From the NCBI GenBank assembly GCA_028709785.1, contig JAQUTK010000002.1:1-64000 (forward strand): 64,000 nt of DNA, read 5' to 3'. Position numbers and translations under genes: made by a program. This DNA is from Bacteroidales bacterium (GTDB lineage Bacteria; Bacteroidota; Bacteroidia; Bacteroidales; JAQUTK01). The notes beneath the pieces are model-generated. The model saw only the letters and a list, made by a program, of their open reading frames with translations, did not search any database and was not told the DNA's origin. Numbering within the stretch: the first letter of the stretch is position 1; every line of letters begins with the position of its first letter. Below, piece by piece: positions 1-9,475 of the stretch.

Positions 1-185
1 TTGTGAACTGTATTTCATGTTACGCCTATTTTGACCATAAAGATAACTGTTTCTTGAGATATTTGAAAGAAATAATAGAACTATTTATCTAAATATCAGT
101 TCATTACTCGAATTCAGTGAACCCTATCTATTAATCGGGAATACTTGACAGAAGAGATCCGAAAGTTCAGGAAGGCATCAGAGCT

Positions 186-232
186 ATAAATAAAAAATCT
201 CAGGACAGACGCGATCATCTATCTCTGAGATT
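186..232 (-). terminator. rho-independent terminator of nagB
   Basis: Arms AATCTCAG (196-203) and CTGAGATT (225-232) can pair around a 21-base loop. Read leftward, the hairpin is followed by a T-rich tract (A-rich at 186-197 on the top strand). It lies 19 bases beyond the nagB stop codon. The stem is short, so it may be only moderately efficient. Confidence 0.6.
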
Positions 233-250
233 ATTATATATAGAGTTGCT

Positions 251-1063
251 TTACTTCAATAAAGAGGCAGGACAAACATTATCTTTCTCAATATCCTTGA
301 AATAGCGATAAGTTCCGACTTTCAGTTCTTCTGTGGCAGCCTCATCGCAAACAATGATTCCTTTGGGATGCATCTGCAAAGCACTGATTGTCCACATCTG
401 GCAAACAGATCCTTCAACTGCCGCCTGTAATGCGCGAGACTTGTTATGCCCATTCACCATAATCAACACTTCTTTAGCATCCAACACGGTGCCTACCCCA
501 ACAGTCAAAGCGGTCTTTGGAACCATATTGACGTCGTTATCAAAGAAACGAGAGTTGGCAATAATCGTATCTGTTGTCAAAGACTTTATACGGGTACGCG
601 AAGATAAAGAAGAACCCGGTTCGTTAAACGCAATATGTCCGTCAGGTCCAATTCCACCCAGGAAAAGATCAATTCCACCTATCTTCTTGATTTTATCCTC
701 ATATTCAGCACATTCTGCATCCAGATCTGCTGCATTTCCATTGAGTATATTCACATTCTCTTTCTGAATATCAATATGACTGAAGAAATTGGTCCACATA
801 AATGTATGATAACTTTCTCTGTGATCTTTCGGAAGACCAACATACTCATCCATATTAAAAGTAACCACATTCTCAAATGAAATAAATCCTTTTTGATAAT
901 GCTCAATCAAAGCCTTATACATACCGAGAGGGGATGATCCTGTTGGTAATCCAAGAACAAACGGATGTTCTGCTGTAGGATTCGCCTTCTTGATTCTAGC
1001 TGCCACATAGTTTGCTGCCCACTGAGAAAGAGCAGAATAGTCTGGTTGAATAATTAATCTCAT
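251..1063 (-). CDS. nagB: glucosamine-6-phosphate deaminase
   Basis: This enzyme converts glucosamine 6-phosphate to fructose 6-phosphate and ammonia in the cytoplasm, joining amino-sugar catabolism to glycolysis. The 270-residue protein aligns almost without gaps to the family as I know it from E. coli NagB. The phosphate-binding LGLPTGSSP is near residue 37. FNMDEYVGL carries the proton acceptor Asp72, and [11 protein letters not shown] carries Asp141, His143 and Glu148. Ser151, Arg158 and Lys160, which form the N-acetylglucosamine-6-phosphate allosteric site in E. coli, are also present, so allosteric activation is plausible (inference). The gene is monocistronic, with its own promoter and terminator, and is divergent from a phosphatase gene. 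No nagA lies in the window. Confidence 0.97.
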   Translation of the reverse strand: MRLIIQPDYSALSQWAANYVAARIKKANPTAEHPFVLGLPTGSSPLGMYKALIEHYQKGFISFENVVTFNMDEYVGLPKDHRESYHTFMWTNFFSHIDIQKENVNILNGNAADLDAECAEYEDKIKKIGGIDLFLGGIGPDGHIAFNEPGSSLSSRTRIKSLTTDTIIANSRFFDNDVNMVPKTALTVGVGTVLDAKEVLIMVNGHNKSRALQAAVEGSVCQMWTISALQMHPKGIIVCDEAATEELKVGTYRYFKDIEKDNVCPASLLK

Positions 1064-1093
1064 AATTCAGTATTTAGTGTTTTTAGAAAAATA

Positions 1094-1101
1094 CAAAAAT
1101 A
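1094..1101 (-). promoter_or_regulatory. -7 box of the nagB promoter
   Basis: On the bottom strand this reads TATTTTTG, a match to the Bacteroidota -7 consensus TAnnTTTG, 31 bases upstream of the nagB ATG. No good TTTG -33 element is seen at the usual spacing. Confidence 0.55.
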
Positions 1102-1144
1102 CAAGAATTAGAATGAATGAAGTACGTTTTGAGAGATTATTTCG

Positions 1145-1152
1145 TACTTTTG
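1145..1152 (+). promoter_or_regulatory. -7 box of the phosphatase promoter
   Basis: TACTTTTG matches TAnnTTTG and lies 30 bases upstream of the phosphatase ATG. With the nagB box it forms a divergent promoter pair in a 119-bp gap. The -33 element is weak. Confidence 0.6.
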
Positions 1153-1182
1153 CCCATAGTAATTAAATAAAATTTCGTTGTG

Positions 1183-2883
1183 ATGAAGAAATCCCTGTTC
1201 AGTAGCTTCTTTCTACTCTTCTTTAGTATTGCATTATTAGCTCAACAAAAAGTCGTTAAAAACGTGATAGTTTTAATTCCGGATGGAACAAGTAATGCTG
1301 TTTTACCCATCTGTAGATGGTATAACGGTGGTGCACCGCTTCATTTGGACCCTTATATGTGCGGAATGGTCCGCACCTTTTGTTCCAATGCGCCTATTGG
1401 CGATTCAGCTCCGACAAGCAGCACGTATGCTTCCGGAGTATTATCAAGAACCGGATATGTTTCCACTGTTCCTCCCAGAGATGAAAACGACCTCTTTCCC
1501 GAAGAGATGAAAACATATGAGGCTTACCAACCTGCTTTTACTGTATTGGAAGCTGCAAAACTGCAAAAGAAGGCTACCGGACTTGTTACTACCTGCGAAT
1601 TTACGCATGCCACACCGGCAGACTTCTCAGCTCACACACCTTCACGCGGCAAGGAATATGTCATTGGTAAACAGATTGTCTACAATAATGTTGACGTTGT
1701 GCTTTCCGGTGGTACAAATTACTTATATAAAACCCGAGACGATAAAGAAGATCTTCGCAAAGTACTTCAGCAACGTGGAGTACAATATATTGAAGATGCC
1801 AAACAGTTAAACCAACTGAAAGGTCCGAAAGCATGGGGCCTCTTTGCAGAAGCTGATCTGGAATATGATGTTATGCGCGATCCTTCAAAAGAGCCTTCAC
1901 TATCAGAAATGACTCAGAAAGCCGTCGAACTTCTTTCACAAAATGAGCAGGGTTTCTTTTTGATGGTGGAAGGAAGTAAGGTGGACTGGGCAGCACACGC
2001 TCACAATACAAAATGTGTTATTACAGATTTCCTTGCTTTTGACAAAGCAGTCGGAGTTGCTTTGGACTTTGCAAGAAAGAATGGAAATACAGCTGTTGTC
2101 ATTATGCCTGACCATGGTAATGGCGGCTTAAACATCTGTAGCCCATTAACTAATGCTTACGGCTATAGCAAAGTACCTTTAAAAACACTTCTTGAACCAA
2201 CACTCAGAAGTATGGCTCCACAACAATACGCTAACCTTGCGGTAACTGTGATCCGGAAAGAAAAAGGAGACAAATCATCCTTTAACACCTTCTGTTCAGA
2301 AGCCGAAAAATCATTGACAAAAGTTCTGAGTAACAGAGAAAAGGAAGGACTGAAAAAATCTTATGATAAGATCTGTGAGATCTACGCGATTGCCGACAGC
2401 AACAAAGTTACTGCTTCAAAAAAAGAGAACATATCCTCCCTCTTTATCTCTATTCTTAACGACCGCAGTTACTTTGGCTGGACAGCCCTGGGACATACAG
2501 GAGAGGATGTTTTTCTTTCAGTCTATCATCCAAATGGGTATCGTCCACAAGGAGTTGTTCGCAATACTGAGATAAATTCATTTCTTCAGGAGATTATGGG
2601 TATATCATCACTGGAAACATTAACACGCACGTATTTTTCTGCGCTGTCAGTTTCCTCTTTAAAAAAGGGAGATTTTGTAGATACTACAATGGAAGATTAT
2701 CCGGTACTGAATATCAAAGTCGGAAAGAAACAGGTACAGATCCCTGCATATACTAATAACGTCTATCAGAAAAAAGGGAAAAAGAGTATTCTAAATCAGG
2801 AACTATCGACCATTGTTGTGTATATGAAGGAAAACAAGACCTTCTATCTTCCGGAATCATTAAAAAAAGAACTTGGATATTAA
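1183..2883 (+). CDS. alkaline phosphatase, periplasmic
   Basis: This is an alkaline phosphatase superfamily phosphomonoesterase of 566 residues, predicted to be exported. The N-terminus is a typical signal peptide: lysines, a long Phe/Leu-rich core, then Ala-Gln-Gln near residue 21. IPDGTS near residue 34 supplies a metal-binding Asp. GDSAPTSS near residue 74 contains the serine nucleophile. The segment around residues 263-275 (EGSKVDWAAHAHN) and PDHGNGG near 310 supply Asp and His metal ligands, and GHTGEDV near 438 a further His. The frame opens at a GTG at 1180, but the ATG three bases later is the likelier start. proB begins only 6 bases after the stop, so the two may be co-transcribed, although they share no obvious pathway. 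The substrate is unknown. Confidence 0.88.
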   Translation: MKKSLFSSFFLLFFSIALLAQQKVVKNVIVLIPDGTSNAVLPICRWYNGGAPLHLDPYMCGMVRTFCSNAPIGDSAPTSSTYASGVLSRTGYVSTVPPRDENDLFPEEMKTYEAYQPAFTVLEAAKLQKKATGLVTTCEFTHATPADFSAHTPSRGKEYVIGKQIVYNNVDVVLSGGTNYLYKTRDDKEDLRKVLQQRGVQYIEDAKQLNQLKGPKAWGLFAEADLEYDVMRDPSKEPSLSEMTQKAVELLSQNEQGFFLMVEGSKVDWAAHAHNTKCVITDFLAFDKAVGVALDFARKNGNTAVVIMPDHGNGGLNICSPLTNAYGYSKVPLKTLLEPTLRSMAPQQYANLAVTVIRKEKGDKSSFNTFCSEAEKSLTKVLSNREKEGLKKSYDKICEIYAIADSNKVTASKKENISSLFISILNDRSYFGWTALGHTGEDVFLSVYHPNGYRPQGVVRNTEINSFLQEIMGISSLETLTRTYFSALSVSSLKKGDFVDTTMEDYPVLNIKVGKKQVQIPAYTNNVYQKKGKKSILNQELSTIVVYMKENKTFYLPESLKKELGY

Positions 2884-2889
2884 CAACAA

Positions 2890-3972
2890 ATGAAACCATC
2901 AGTCAAACGTATCACCGTAAAGATCGGCAGCAATGTATTGACCCGCAAAGACGGGACACTCGACATCACACGCATGTCGCAAATTGTCGATCAGGTGTCC
3001 ACGCTGCACAAGCTGGGAGTGGAAGTTATTTTGGTCTCATCAGGGGCTGTAGCCTCCGGACGGAGTGAGATGAAGTCCAGCAGCAAATTGGACAGCGTGT
3101 CGCAACGCCAGTTGTTTTCGGCCGTCGGACAAGCCAAACTAATCAACCGCTACTACGAATTGTTTCGGGATCATGGTATCCGCGTCGGACAAGTACTTAC
3201 AACAAAAGAGAACTTCGGTTCGCGTCGCCACTATCTGAATCAGAAGAATTGTATGACTGTCATGCTGGCCAACGGTGTCATTCCGATTGTCAATGAAAAC
3301 GATACGATATCTGTCACCGAACTGATGTTCACGGACAATGACGAACTATCCGGATTGATCGCCTCCATGATGGATGTCGAAATGCTTATCATATTGAGCA
3401 ATATTGATGGCATCTATGACGGAGTGCCAACAAATCCTCAAGCAAAAGTTATACGCGAGATAGGCAAAGACCGGGATCTTTCCGCTTATATACAGACCAG
3501 TAAATCATCTTTCGGAAGAGGTGGTATGTTGACTAAGACATCCATTGCCGCCAAAGTAGCCGATGAAGGGATCACTGTAATTATAGCAAACGGCAAACGT
3601 GACGATATTCTCTTATCACTACTGTCACCTGAGAAAGATACAATTTGTACCCGGTTTATCCCTTCCACAGAAGGAATCTCCAGTGTCAAGAAGTGGATTG
3701 CTCACTCCGAGGGCTTTGCAAAGGGAGAGATTCATATCAACGAACTTGCCGGTAAAGCACTCCTTGGAAACAAAGCTGTAAGTCTGCTGCCTATCGGTGT
3801 GACTAAAATTGAAGGTAATTTTGAAAAAGATGATATTGTGCGCATCATCAATGCCAATGGCAAACAAATTGGTGTAGGAAAAGTATCAACAGACAGCGAT
3901 GATGCCCGCAAAGAGATTGGTAAGCATGGTCATAAACCCCTTGTGCATTATGATTACATGTGTCTGGATTGA
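2890..3972 (+). CDS. proB: glutamate 5-kinase
   Basis: This enzyme phosphorylates L-glutamate to gamma-glutamyl phosphate, the first step of proline synthesis. The 360-residue protein has an amino-acid-kinase domain (about 1-255) with VKIGSN at the N-terminus, the LVSSGAVASG glycine loop, VNENDT and FTDNDELS. A C-terminal PUA domain follows (about 270-355), as in the E. coli-type long form. The kinase domain is where proline feedback acts in the family. It lies directly before proA, the order of a standard proBA operon, with 24 bases between the genes. The start is the ATG 6 bases after the preceding stop. Confidence 0.96.
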   Translation: MKPSVKRITVKIGSNVLTRKDGTLDITRMSQIVDQVSTLHKLGVEVILVSSGAVASGRSEMKSSSKLDSVSQRQLFSAVGQAKLINRYYELFRDHGIRVGQVLTTKENFGSRRHYLNQKNCMTVMLANGVIPIVNENDTISVTELMFTDNDELSGLIASMMDVEMLIILSNIDGIYDGVPTNPQAKVIREIGKDRDLSAYIQTSKSSFGRGGMLTKTSIAAKVADEGITVIIANGKRDDILLSLLSPEKDTICTRFIPSTEGISSVKKWIAHSEGFAKGEIHINELAGKALLGNKAVSLLPIGVTKIEGNFEKDDIVRIINANGKQIGVGKVSTDSDDARKEIGKHGHKPLVHYDYMCLD

Positions 3973-3996
3973 GGTAATGATGTAAAACGAAGAACG

Positions 3997-5244
3997 ATGG
4001 ATTTAAAAGAAACCTTTCGCCTGGTTCAGGCTGCAGGTCGGAAAGCGGCCTTATTGGAAGATGAACTGATCAACAAGGTTATCCTTGATGTGGCCGATGC
4101 AATGATTGCCCGATCGGAAGAGATTCTTGAAGCAAACAAACAGGATCTTTCTAGAATGGACAGTGCCGATCCCAAATATGACCGGTTGATGCTGACTGCA
4201 GAGCGCATTGCAGCTATTGCAGAAGATCAGAGAAACGTAGTTAAACTACCCTCTCCCTTGCACTATACGCTATCTTCGACAATCCGTCCCAATGGTTTGG
4301 TCATCGAGAAAGTATCTGTGCCTTTCGGAGTAATAGGGATCATTTATGAAGCACGCCCCAATGTAACACCGGATGTCTTTTCCCTCTGCCTGAAATCAGG
4401 TAATGCCTGCATTTTGAAAGGAGGAAGCGACGCAGAAGCATCCAATAAGGCCATCATTTCTGTTATTCATGATGTCCTGGATAAACATGGATTAGATATA
4501 CATACGGCCGAACTCCTTCCTTCTGATCGTGAATCGACCACCGCCTTGTTGCATGCCGAAGGCTTCGTCGATTTGATTATCCCACGTGGAAGTGCGTCAT
4601 TGATACAATTTGTACGTACAAACGCAACTATTCCGGTCATTGAAACAGGAGCAGGGATCTGTCATACTTATTTTGATGAACAGGGTGACAAAGAAAAGGG
4701 AGCGGCTATCATTACAAATGCCAAAACACGCCGCGTCAGTGTATGCAATGCGTTGGACTGTGTCATCATTCATGAGAAACGGCTAAGCGATCTGCCCTAT
4801 CTCTGCGACAAACTTCAGGAAAAGGGAGTTTTGATATACGCAGATGAGAAGGCTTATGCGGCATTAGCAGGCAACTATCCGGCCAAACTGCTGGAACAAG
4901 CAACGCCCGAAAGTTTTGGTACCGAGTTCCTATCGTACAAGATGGCTATCAAAACCGTATCATCCATGGAAGAGGCGCTGAAACATATCGAAGCAAACGG
5001 TTCAAAACACAGTGAAAGCATTGTGACTGAATCAGAAGAGAACAAAGCGCTGTTCTGCAAACGAGTGGATGCAGCCTGCGTATACACCAACTGTTCTACC
5101 GCCTTTACAGATGGAGCACAATTCGGACTTGGTGCCGAAATAGGAATCAGCACACAGAAACTACATGCACGGGGTCCGATGGGTTTACAGGAACTGACCA
5201 CCTACAAATGGCTGATCAAGGGCGAAGGACAGACACGAGCCTGA
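3997..5244 (+). CDS. proA: gamma-glutamyl phosphate reductase
   Basis: This is the NADPH-dependent reductase that turns gamma-glutamyl phosphate into glutamate semialdehyde, the second step of proline synthesis. The 415-residue length is normal for ProA. It shows the aldehyde-dehydrogenase-fold signatures [20 protein letters not shown] and IPRGSASL. The catalytic cysteine lies in [10 protein letters not shown], and [11 protein letters not shown] is near the C-terminus. It works with ProB, probably as a complex, because the acyl phosphate is unstable (family knowledge). Downstream, a carbamoyltransferase of arginine synthesis starts 34 bases later, so two glutamate-derived pathways share this cluster. 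Confidence 0.97.
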   Translation: MDLKETFRLVQAAGRKAALLEDELINKVILDVADAMIARSEEILEANKQDLSRMDSADPKYDRLMLTAERIAAIAEDQRNVVKLPSPLHYTLSSTIRPNGLVIEKVSVPFGVIGIIYEARPNVTPDVFSLCLKSGNACILKGGSDAEASNKAIISVIHDVLDKHGLDIHTAELLPSDRESTTALLHAEGFVDLIIPRGSASLIQFVRTNATIPVIETGAGICHTYFDEQGDKEKGAAIITNAKTRRVSVCNALDCVIIHEKRLSDLPYLCDKLQEKGVLIYADEKAYAALAGNYPAKLLEQATPESFGTEFLSYKMAIKTVSSMEEALKHIEANGSKHSESIVTESEENKALFCKRVDAACVYTNCSTAFTDGAQFGLGAEIGISTQKLHARGPMGLQELTTYKWLIKGEGQTRA

Positions 5245-5278
5245 TTATAAATAAGGAAAAATTAAAACAAGAATAAGT

Positions 5279-6235
5279 ATGAGACATTTCACGAATGTAA
5301 AAGACTTGGGTAATCTTCAGGATGCGTTAAAAATGGCATTTGAGATAAAGAAAGACCGCTTTAAAGATATTGAGCTGGGTCGTAACAAGACCGCTATGCT
5401 GGTATTCTTCAACTCCAGTCTCCGCACCCGTCTGAGCACACAAAAAGCAGCGATGAATCTTGGAATGAATGTAATGGTTCTCGATGTAAACCAGGGCGCA
5501 TGGAAACTGGAAACAGAACGTGGAGTAATCATGGATGGTGACAAGTCCGAGCATCTCCTGGAGGCTGTACCTGTCATGGGCAGCTATTGTGATATTATCG
5601 GCGTTCGTTCTTTCGCTCATTTTGAAAATAAGGACGAAGATTACAATGAAATGATATTGAATCAGTTTATCAAATATTCCGGTCGTCCCGTCTTCTCAAT
5701 GGAAGCTGCTACCCGTCATCCTTTGCAAAGCTTTGCTGACCTGATTACGATTGAAGAGTATAAGACCAAAGAAAGACCCAAAGTTGTACTAACCTGGGCT
5801 CCGCATCCTCGCGCTCTTCCACAGGCAGTACCAAACTCTTTTGCCGAATGGATGAACGAGACTGATTACGATTTTGTGATTGCCAATCCGGAGGGATATA
5901 ACCTCGCCCCTGAGTTTGTGGGAAAAGCAAAAGTGACCCATAACCAGGATGAAGCGTTTGAAGGAGCCGATTTTATCTATGCAAAAAACTGGGCTGCCTA
6001 TGAAGATCCCAATTACGGAAAGATCATCAGCAAAGATATGAATTGGACAGTAAGTGCGCGTCAAATGGCGTTGACTAACAATGCCCGTTTCATGCACTGT
6101 CTGCCGGTACGCAGAAATATGATTGTGACCGATGAAGTTATTGAGAGTCCGCAGTCGATCGTAATTCCGGAAGCTGCCAACAGAGAGATCTCGGCACAAA
6201 CGGTCTTGAAAATGATTCTGGAAGATCTGAAATAA
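5279..6235 (+). CDS. argF': N-succinylornithine (or N-acetylornithine) carbamoyltransferase
   Basis: This enzyme transfers the carbamoyl group from carbamoyl phosphate to an N-acylated ornithine in the Bacteroidota form of arginine synthesis. The 318-residue protein has the carbamoyl phosphate motif in the FFNSSLRTRLSTQ segment (about 44-56), the RHPLQSFADL segment (near 176) and the HCLPVRRN loop near the C-terminus. The match to the Bacteroides argF' group is close over the whole length. The residue said to select the acyl group, Pro90 in B. fragilis succinylornithine transcarbamylase and Glu92 in Xanthomonas acetylornithine transcarbamylase, aligns with Ser90 here (MDGDKSEHL). Absence of Glu argues for succinylornithine, but this needs an assay. 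A terminator follows, closing the proBA-argF' cluster. Confidence 0.9.
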   Translation: MRHFTNVKDLGNLQDALKMAFEIKKDRFKDIELGRNKTAMLVFFNSSLRTRLSTQKAAMNLGMNVMVLDVNQGAWKLETERGVIMDGDKSEHLLEAVPVMGSYCDIIGVRSFAHFENKDEDYNEMILNQFIKYSGRPVFSMEAATRHPLQSFADLITIEEYKTKERPKVVLTWAPHPRALPQAVPNSFAEWMNETDYDFVIANPEGYNLAPEFVGKAKVTHNQDEAFEGADFIYAKNWAAYEDPNYGKIISKDMNWTVSARQMALTNNARFMHCLPVRRNMIVTDEVIESPQSIVIPEAANREISAQTVLKMILEDLK

Positions 6236-6254
6236 GAAACTTCCCCCAAGAATA

Positions 6255-6294
6255 AAAAGCCTGTTTCCACCTGGAAGCAGGCTTTTCGTTGTTT
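6255..6294 (+). terminator. terminator after argF'
   Basis: AAAAGCCTG (6255-6263) pairs with CAGGCTTTT (6278-6286). Inside this, TTCCA pairs with TGGAA. A T-rich tail (CGTTGTTT) follows. This is a strong intrinsic terminator 20 bases beyond the stop. Confidence 0.85.
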
Positions 6295-6331
6295 ATGGAA
6301 ACAGATTTTGGTCCCTTCCCTATAAGATTTC

Positions 6332-6362
6332 TTTGAGTTGCAGTAAAGAATTAGTACTTTTG
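6332..6362 (+). promoter_or_regulatory. ychF promoter (-33 and -7 boxes)
   Basis: TTTG at 6332-6335 and TACTTTTG at 6355-6362 are separated by 19 bases. This is the clearest full Bacteroidota-type promoter in the left half of the window. The ychF ATG lies 39 bases downstream. Confidence 0.75.
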
Positions 6363-6401
6363 CGACCTAAATAACCTGCTAACAATATAATAACACTATA
6401 A

Positions 6402-7505
6402 ATGGCTTTACAATGTGGTATTGTCGGCTTACCCAATGTAGGTAAATCGACCCTTTTCAACTGTCTTTCCAATGCGAAAGCACAAGCGGCAAATTTCCCG
6501 TTTTGTACAATTGAACCCAATGTGGGAGTGATTACCGTACCCGATGAACGCCTGAATAAGCTTGCTGAACTGATTCATCCACAGCGTATCGTGCCTACAA
6601 CTGTCGAGATTGTCGATATCGCCGGACTGGTAAAAGGCGCTAGCAAAGGAGAAGGATTAGGCAACAAGTTTCTCGCAAATATTCGCGAGACAGATGCCAT
6701 CCTGCACGTACTTCGCTGCTTTGATGACGAAAATGTAACTCATGTGGACGGAACAATCAATCCGGTACGCGACAAGGAGATTATCGATTATGAGTTGCAA
6801 ATCAAAGATTTGGATACGATTGACAGAAACATCCAAAAGACTCAAAAGCAAGCACAAACCGGAGGTGATAAAACCGCCAAACTGGCATTAGAAGTGCTGT
6901 TACAGTACAAATCAGCTTTGGAACAGGGAAAAGCTGCACGGACCGTTCATTTCGATACAAAAGATGAACTTAAAGTTGCGAAAGATCTTTTCCTCTTAAC
7001 AAACAAGCCCGTATTATATGTATGTAATGTGGACGAAGCAAGCGCAGTAACCGGAAACAAATATGTTGAAATGGTTCGCGAAGCAGTGAAAGAAGAAGGT
7101 GCTGACATTCTGGTCGTTGCTGCAAAAATAGAATCTGAAATAGCAGAATTTGAGACCTACGATGAACGTCAGATGTTTCTCAATGAGATTGGCCTGGAAG
7201 AATCGGGTGTCAATCGTCTGATCAAAGCTGCTTACAAGCTACTTAACCTTGAAACCTTCCTCACAGCCGGCGAACCGGAAGTGCGGGCCTGGACGTATAT
7301 AAAAGGGAGCAAGGCTCCACAGTGCGCCGGTGTAATCCATAGTGACTTTGAGAAAGGATTTATCCGTGCCGAGGTTATCAAATACAACGACTATATTCAA
7401 TACAAATCAGAAGCCGCAGTCAAAGAAGCCGGCAAATTAGGAGTTGAAGGCAAAGAATACATCGTACAGGATGGCGATATCATGCATTTCCGCTTCAATG
7501 TTTAA
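6402..7505 (+). CDS. ychF: ribosome-binding ATPase YchF/Obg-like
   Basis: This is an Obg-family P-loop protein of 367 residues, near-universal and ribosome-associated. [12 protein letters not shown] (about 8-19) is the P-loop. [16 protein letters not shown] (near 70) is the switch II region. NVDE near residue 208 replaces the GTPase NKxD motif, which explains why YchF proteins prefer ATP. The C-terminal third ends in a TGS domain (about 280-365). The gene is monocistronic, between its own promoter and a strong terminator. In other bacteria YchF affects translation initiation at leaderless or stressed mRNAs; here that is only inferred. Confidence 0.97.
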   Translation: MALQCGIVGLPNVGKSTLFNCLSNAKAQAANFPFCTIEPNVGVITVPDERLNKLAELIHPQRIVPTTVEIVDIAGLVKGASKGEGLGNKFLANIRETDAILHVLRCFDDENVTHVDGTINPVRDKEIIDYELQIKDLDTIDRNIQKTQKQAQTGGDKTAKLALEVLLQYKSALEQGKAARTVHFDTKDELKVAKDLFLLTNKPVLYVCNVDEASAVTGNKYVEMVREAVKEEGADILVVAAKIESEIAEFETYDERQMFLNEIGLEESGVNRLIKAAYKLLNLETFLTAGEPEVRAWTYIKGSKAPQCAGVIHSDFEKGFIRAEVIKYNDYIQYKSEAAVKEAGKLGVEGKEYIVQDGDIMHFRFNV

Positions 7506-7515
7506 AGCGCAATTA

Positions 7516-7562
7516 CAAACAGAGCCGGTAAAGTTTATTTTTACCGGCTCTGTTTGTTTTTG
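7516..7562 (+). terminator. terminator after ychF
   Basis: A perfect 17-bp stem (CAAACAGAGCCGGTAAA at 7516-7532 with its complement at 7540-7556) surrounds a 7-base loop. TTTTTG follows. It is 10 bases beyond the stop and is one of the strongest intrinsic terminators in the window. Confidence 0.9.
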
Positions 7563-7590
7563 TAAAAAGCTATTTTCCAAACATTATATA

Positions 7591-7598
7591 TACCTTTG
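7591..7598 (+). promoter_or_regulatory. -7 box of the first lipoprotein gene
   Basis: TACCTTTG matches TAnnTTTG, 42 bases before the ATG at 7641. No clear -33 element is at the standard distance. Confidence 0.55.
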
Positions 7599-7640
7599 CG
7601 ACCATTTTGTTCCTGTAATGTAACGATAATCTGCTACTAA

Positions 7641-9290
7641 ATGAATATTACACTGCGATCCAAACGTCTGTATACCTTTCTTGCGTACACATGCCTCATC
7701 TCCCTATTTTCCTCTTGCGTCGACAAAGAATTTGACTTAACGGAAAACACAGAAAAAGACGTTACTTTGTTCTCAAAATACATCGAACTGCCACTTGGTA
7801 ATGATACGATTCATATCAAAGATCAGATTGGTGATCTGGAAGGTATTGTAACCAATGAAAAAGGAGAATATTCTTTCGTAAAGAGTGGTCAGATCAAGGT
7901 TCAGTTTGATGAGTCTATCAATCTTGCAAATTCTATCCATTCCCAAACAACTATTGGTCTGAGCGCATTGTATGAGGTCTGCAAGAACTATCCAGCTATT
8001 CCGGCAAACAATTATCCAATAGAAACAGTCAGGAATCAATTCGACTTTGATATCAGCAAAGATGTGCTCCGACTAGACAGCGTTCATTTTACCAAGGGTC
8101 AAAATTCGTTGATAATAACCATAAACCCGAAACAGTTTGTCAATTCGAGGACAAGCAAAGGCTCTTATGCTTCGCTGAAAATACAAATGCCATACGGATT
8201 TTACTTTCAATCAACTGACAATAATATGATTGTAAATACCGACAAAGACGGACATACAACTATTTCGATAGATCAGGTTAGTCTTACACAAGCAACCTCA
8301 AAGACGCTCTATTTGAATAAAGGAATATTCAACGGCGAACTAAAAGATCTTCCTTATGAGATCAATGCAGTGATTCACAGTGACGGTACGTTACAATGCA
8401 CGGAAGGAGTTGGTTTTGACGTAAATCTGAGCGTTAACGAATTAGGCTTCGATGATATCTGGGGAGTCTTTGATATCGATGTAGCAACAAAAGATACGTT
8501 TGATTTTGATTTGACTTCAGTATGGGAGTATTTCTCGAACAAAGAGGATAGTCTTGTCTTCTACCAACCATATATTTTACTCAAGAGTAGTGCAAACGTA
8601 AGCATACCAGCAAAAATGCATTTCTCAATCGATGCCACAAACAGTCTCGGAATCAACAAGAACTTACAAAACGACTTTCAGGTAAATGTAAAAGATGCAA
8701 CAGTAAAACTTGGGTCAAAAAAACAATTTGGAGAAGAAAGCATTGAATCATTGGATATAAACGGATTACTTCAGACAAAACCAAATTCTCTGATCATTTC
8801 TGCCTCTGCCAATGCCTTACAGGACACCGCTGACCATTCATTGCAGCATTACATTTCAAAACTTCCCGAAGGCACAATCGACTATACGGTATGCATTCCT
8901 TTCTGCTATGACGAAGGAATGTGTATTTCGTTTGATGAAGATCTGAAAGATGTCTTTGATCAAGAGACAGATGATTTGCTTTTTAACGAAGGGAGCGTTG
9001 GTCTGACACTGGATATTACGAATCAACTACCGGTAGATGCAACCATGGTCATTCACTTTACCGACGAACAGGGGAAAAGCATTTGCTTCTTGGAAAGTGT
9101 TGTTTTAAAAGCAAAAAGTCAGCAGAAGGATATAATACTTGAGTTTGATTCCCAAAAAGTGAGAACAGCCAAAGGATTACGGTTTCAACTGAAAACAACA
9201 TACAGCGGAACACACGAGTTTATTACAAATAAAGACTTTATCGGCATGAATATCAAGTTATTTAAGAAAGGGGGAATAAACTTCAAATAA
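7641..9290 (+). CDS. surface lipoprotein, paralogue A (family of unknown function)
   Basis: I do not recognise a named family. The 549-residue protein begins with a basic, hydrophobic leader ending in LFSSC, a lipobox with Cys26, followed by VDKEFDL. It should therefore be a lipoprotein of the outer membrane or cell surface. The body is rich in alternating beta-type sequence with many Asp and Ser/Thr residues, and no membrane segment is seen after the leader. It shares long stretches with the next gene in the same order: DVTLFSKY, LPLG, DVLRLDS, GFDDIWGVFDI and an acidic patch after FDEGM. These are tandem duplicates. A beta-barrel protein gene follows the pair. I infer a multi-protein surface assembly; the function is unknown. 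Confidence 0.85.
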   Translation: MNITLRSKRLYTFLAYTCLISLFSSCVDKEFDLTENTEKDVTLFSKYIELPLGNDTIHIKDQIGDLEGIVTNEKGEYSFVKSGQIKVQFDESINLANSIHSQTTIGLSALYEVCKNYPAIPANNYPIETVRNQFDFDISKDVLRLDSVHFTKGQNSLIITINPKQFVNSRTSKGSYASLKIQMPYGFYFQSTDNNMIVNTDKDGHTTISIDQVSLTQATSKTLYLNKGIFNGELKDLPYEINAVIHSDGTLQCTEGVGFDVNLSVNELGFDDIWGVFDIDVATKDTFDFDLTSVWEYFSNKEDSLVFYQPYILLKSSANVSIPAKMHFSIDATNSLGINKNLQNDFQVNVKDATVKLGSKKQFGEESIESLDINGLLQTKPNSLIISASANALQDTADHSLQHYISKLPEGTIDYTVCIPFCYDEGMCISFDEDLKDVFDQETDDLLFNEGSVGLTLDITNQLPVDATMVIHFTDEQGKSICFLESVVLKAKSQQKDIILEFDSQKVRTAKGLRFQLKTTYSGTHEFITNKDFIGMNIKLFKKGGINFK

Positions 9291-9429
9291 ACGACATTGC
9301 ATTCACTCATTTTGTAACAAAACTATTGTCGGAGCACGTTTTTTTACATAAATCAACGCAAACTTCTCTTTTTTTATTAAACACCGTCATGTTTTTTCTT
9401 CGTTTTTACAGACAGTTTAATTATTTCAA

Positions 9430-9437
9430 TATCTTTG
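9430..9437 (+). promoter_or_regulatory. -7 box of the second lipoprotein gene
   Basis: TATCTTTG matches TAnnTTTG, 38 bases before the ATG at 9476. Because it lies inside the upstream extension of the reading frame (open from 9326), it rules against the longer start if it is the real promoter. Confidence 0.6.
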
Positions 9438-9475
9438 CCATGAGTCTACTAAACTTCTTAAACTTATTAGCACGT

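Noticed and set aside
1-250. Search for the end of an upstream gene or a tRNA at the left edge
   Set aside because: No open frame of useful length and no cloverleaf-like sequence was found apart from the nagB terminator.
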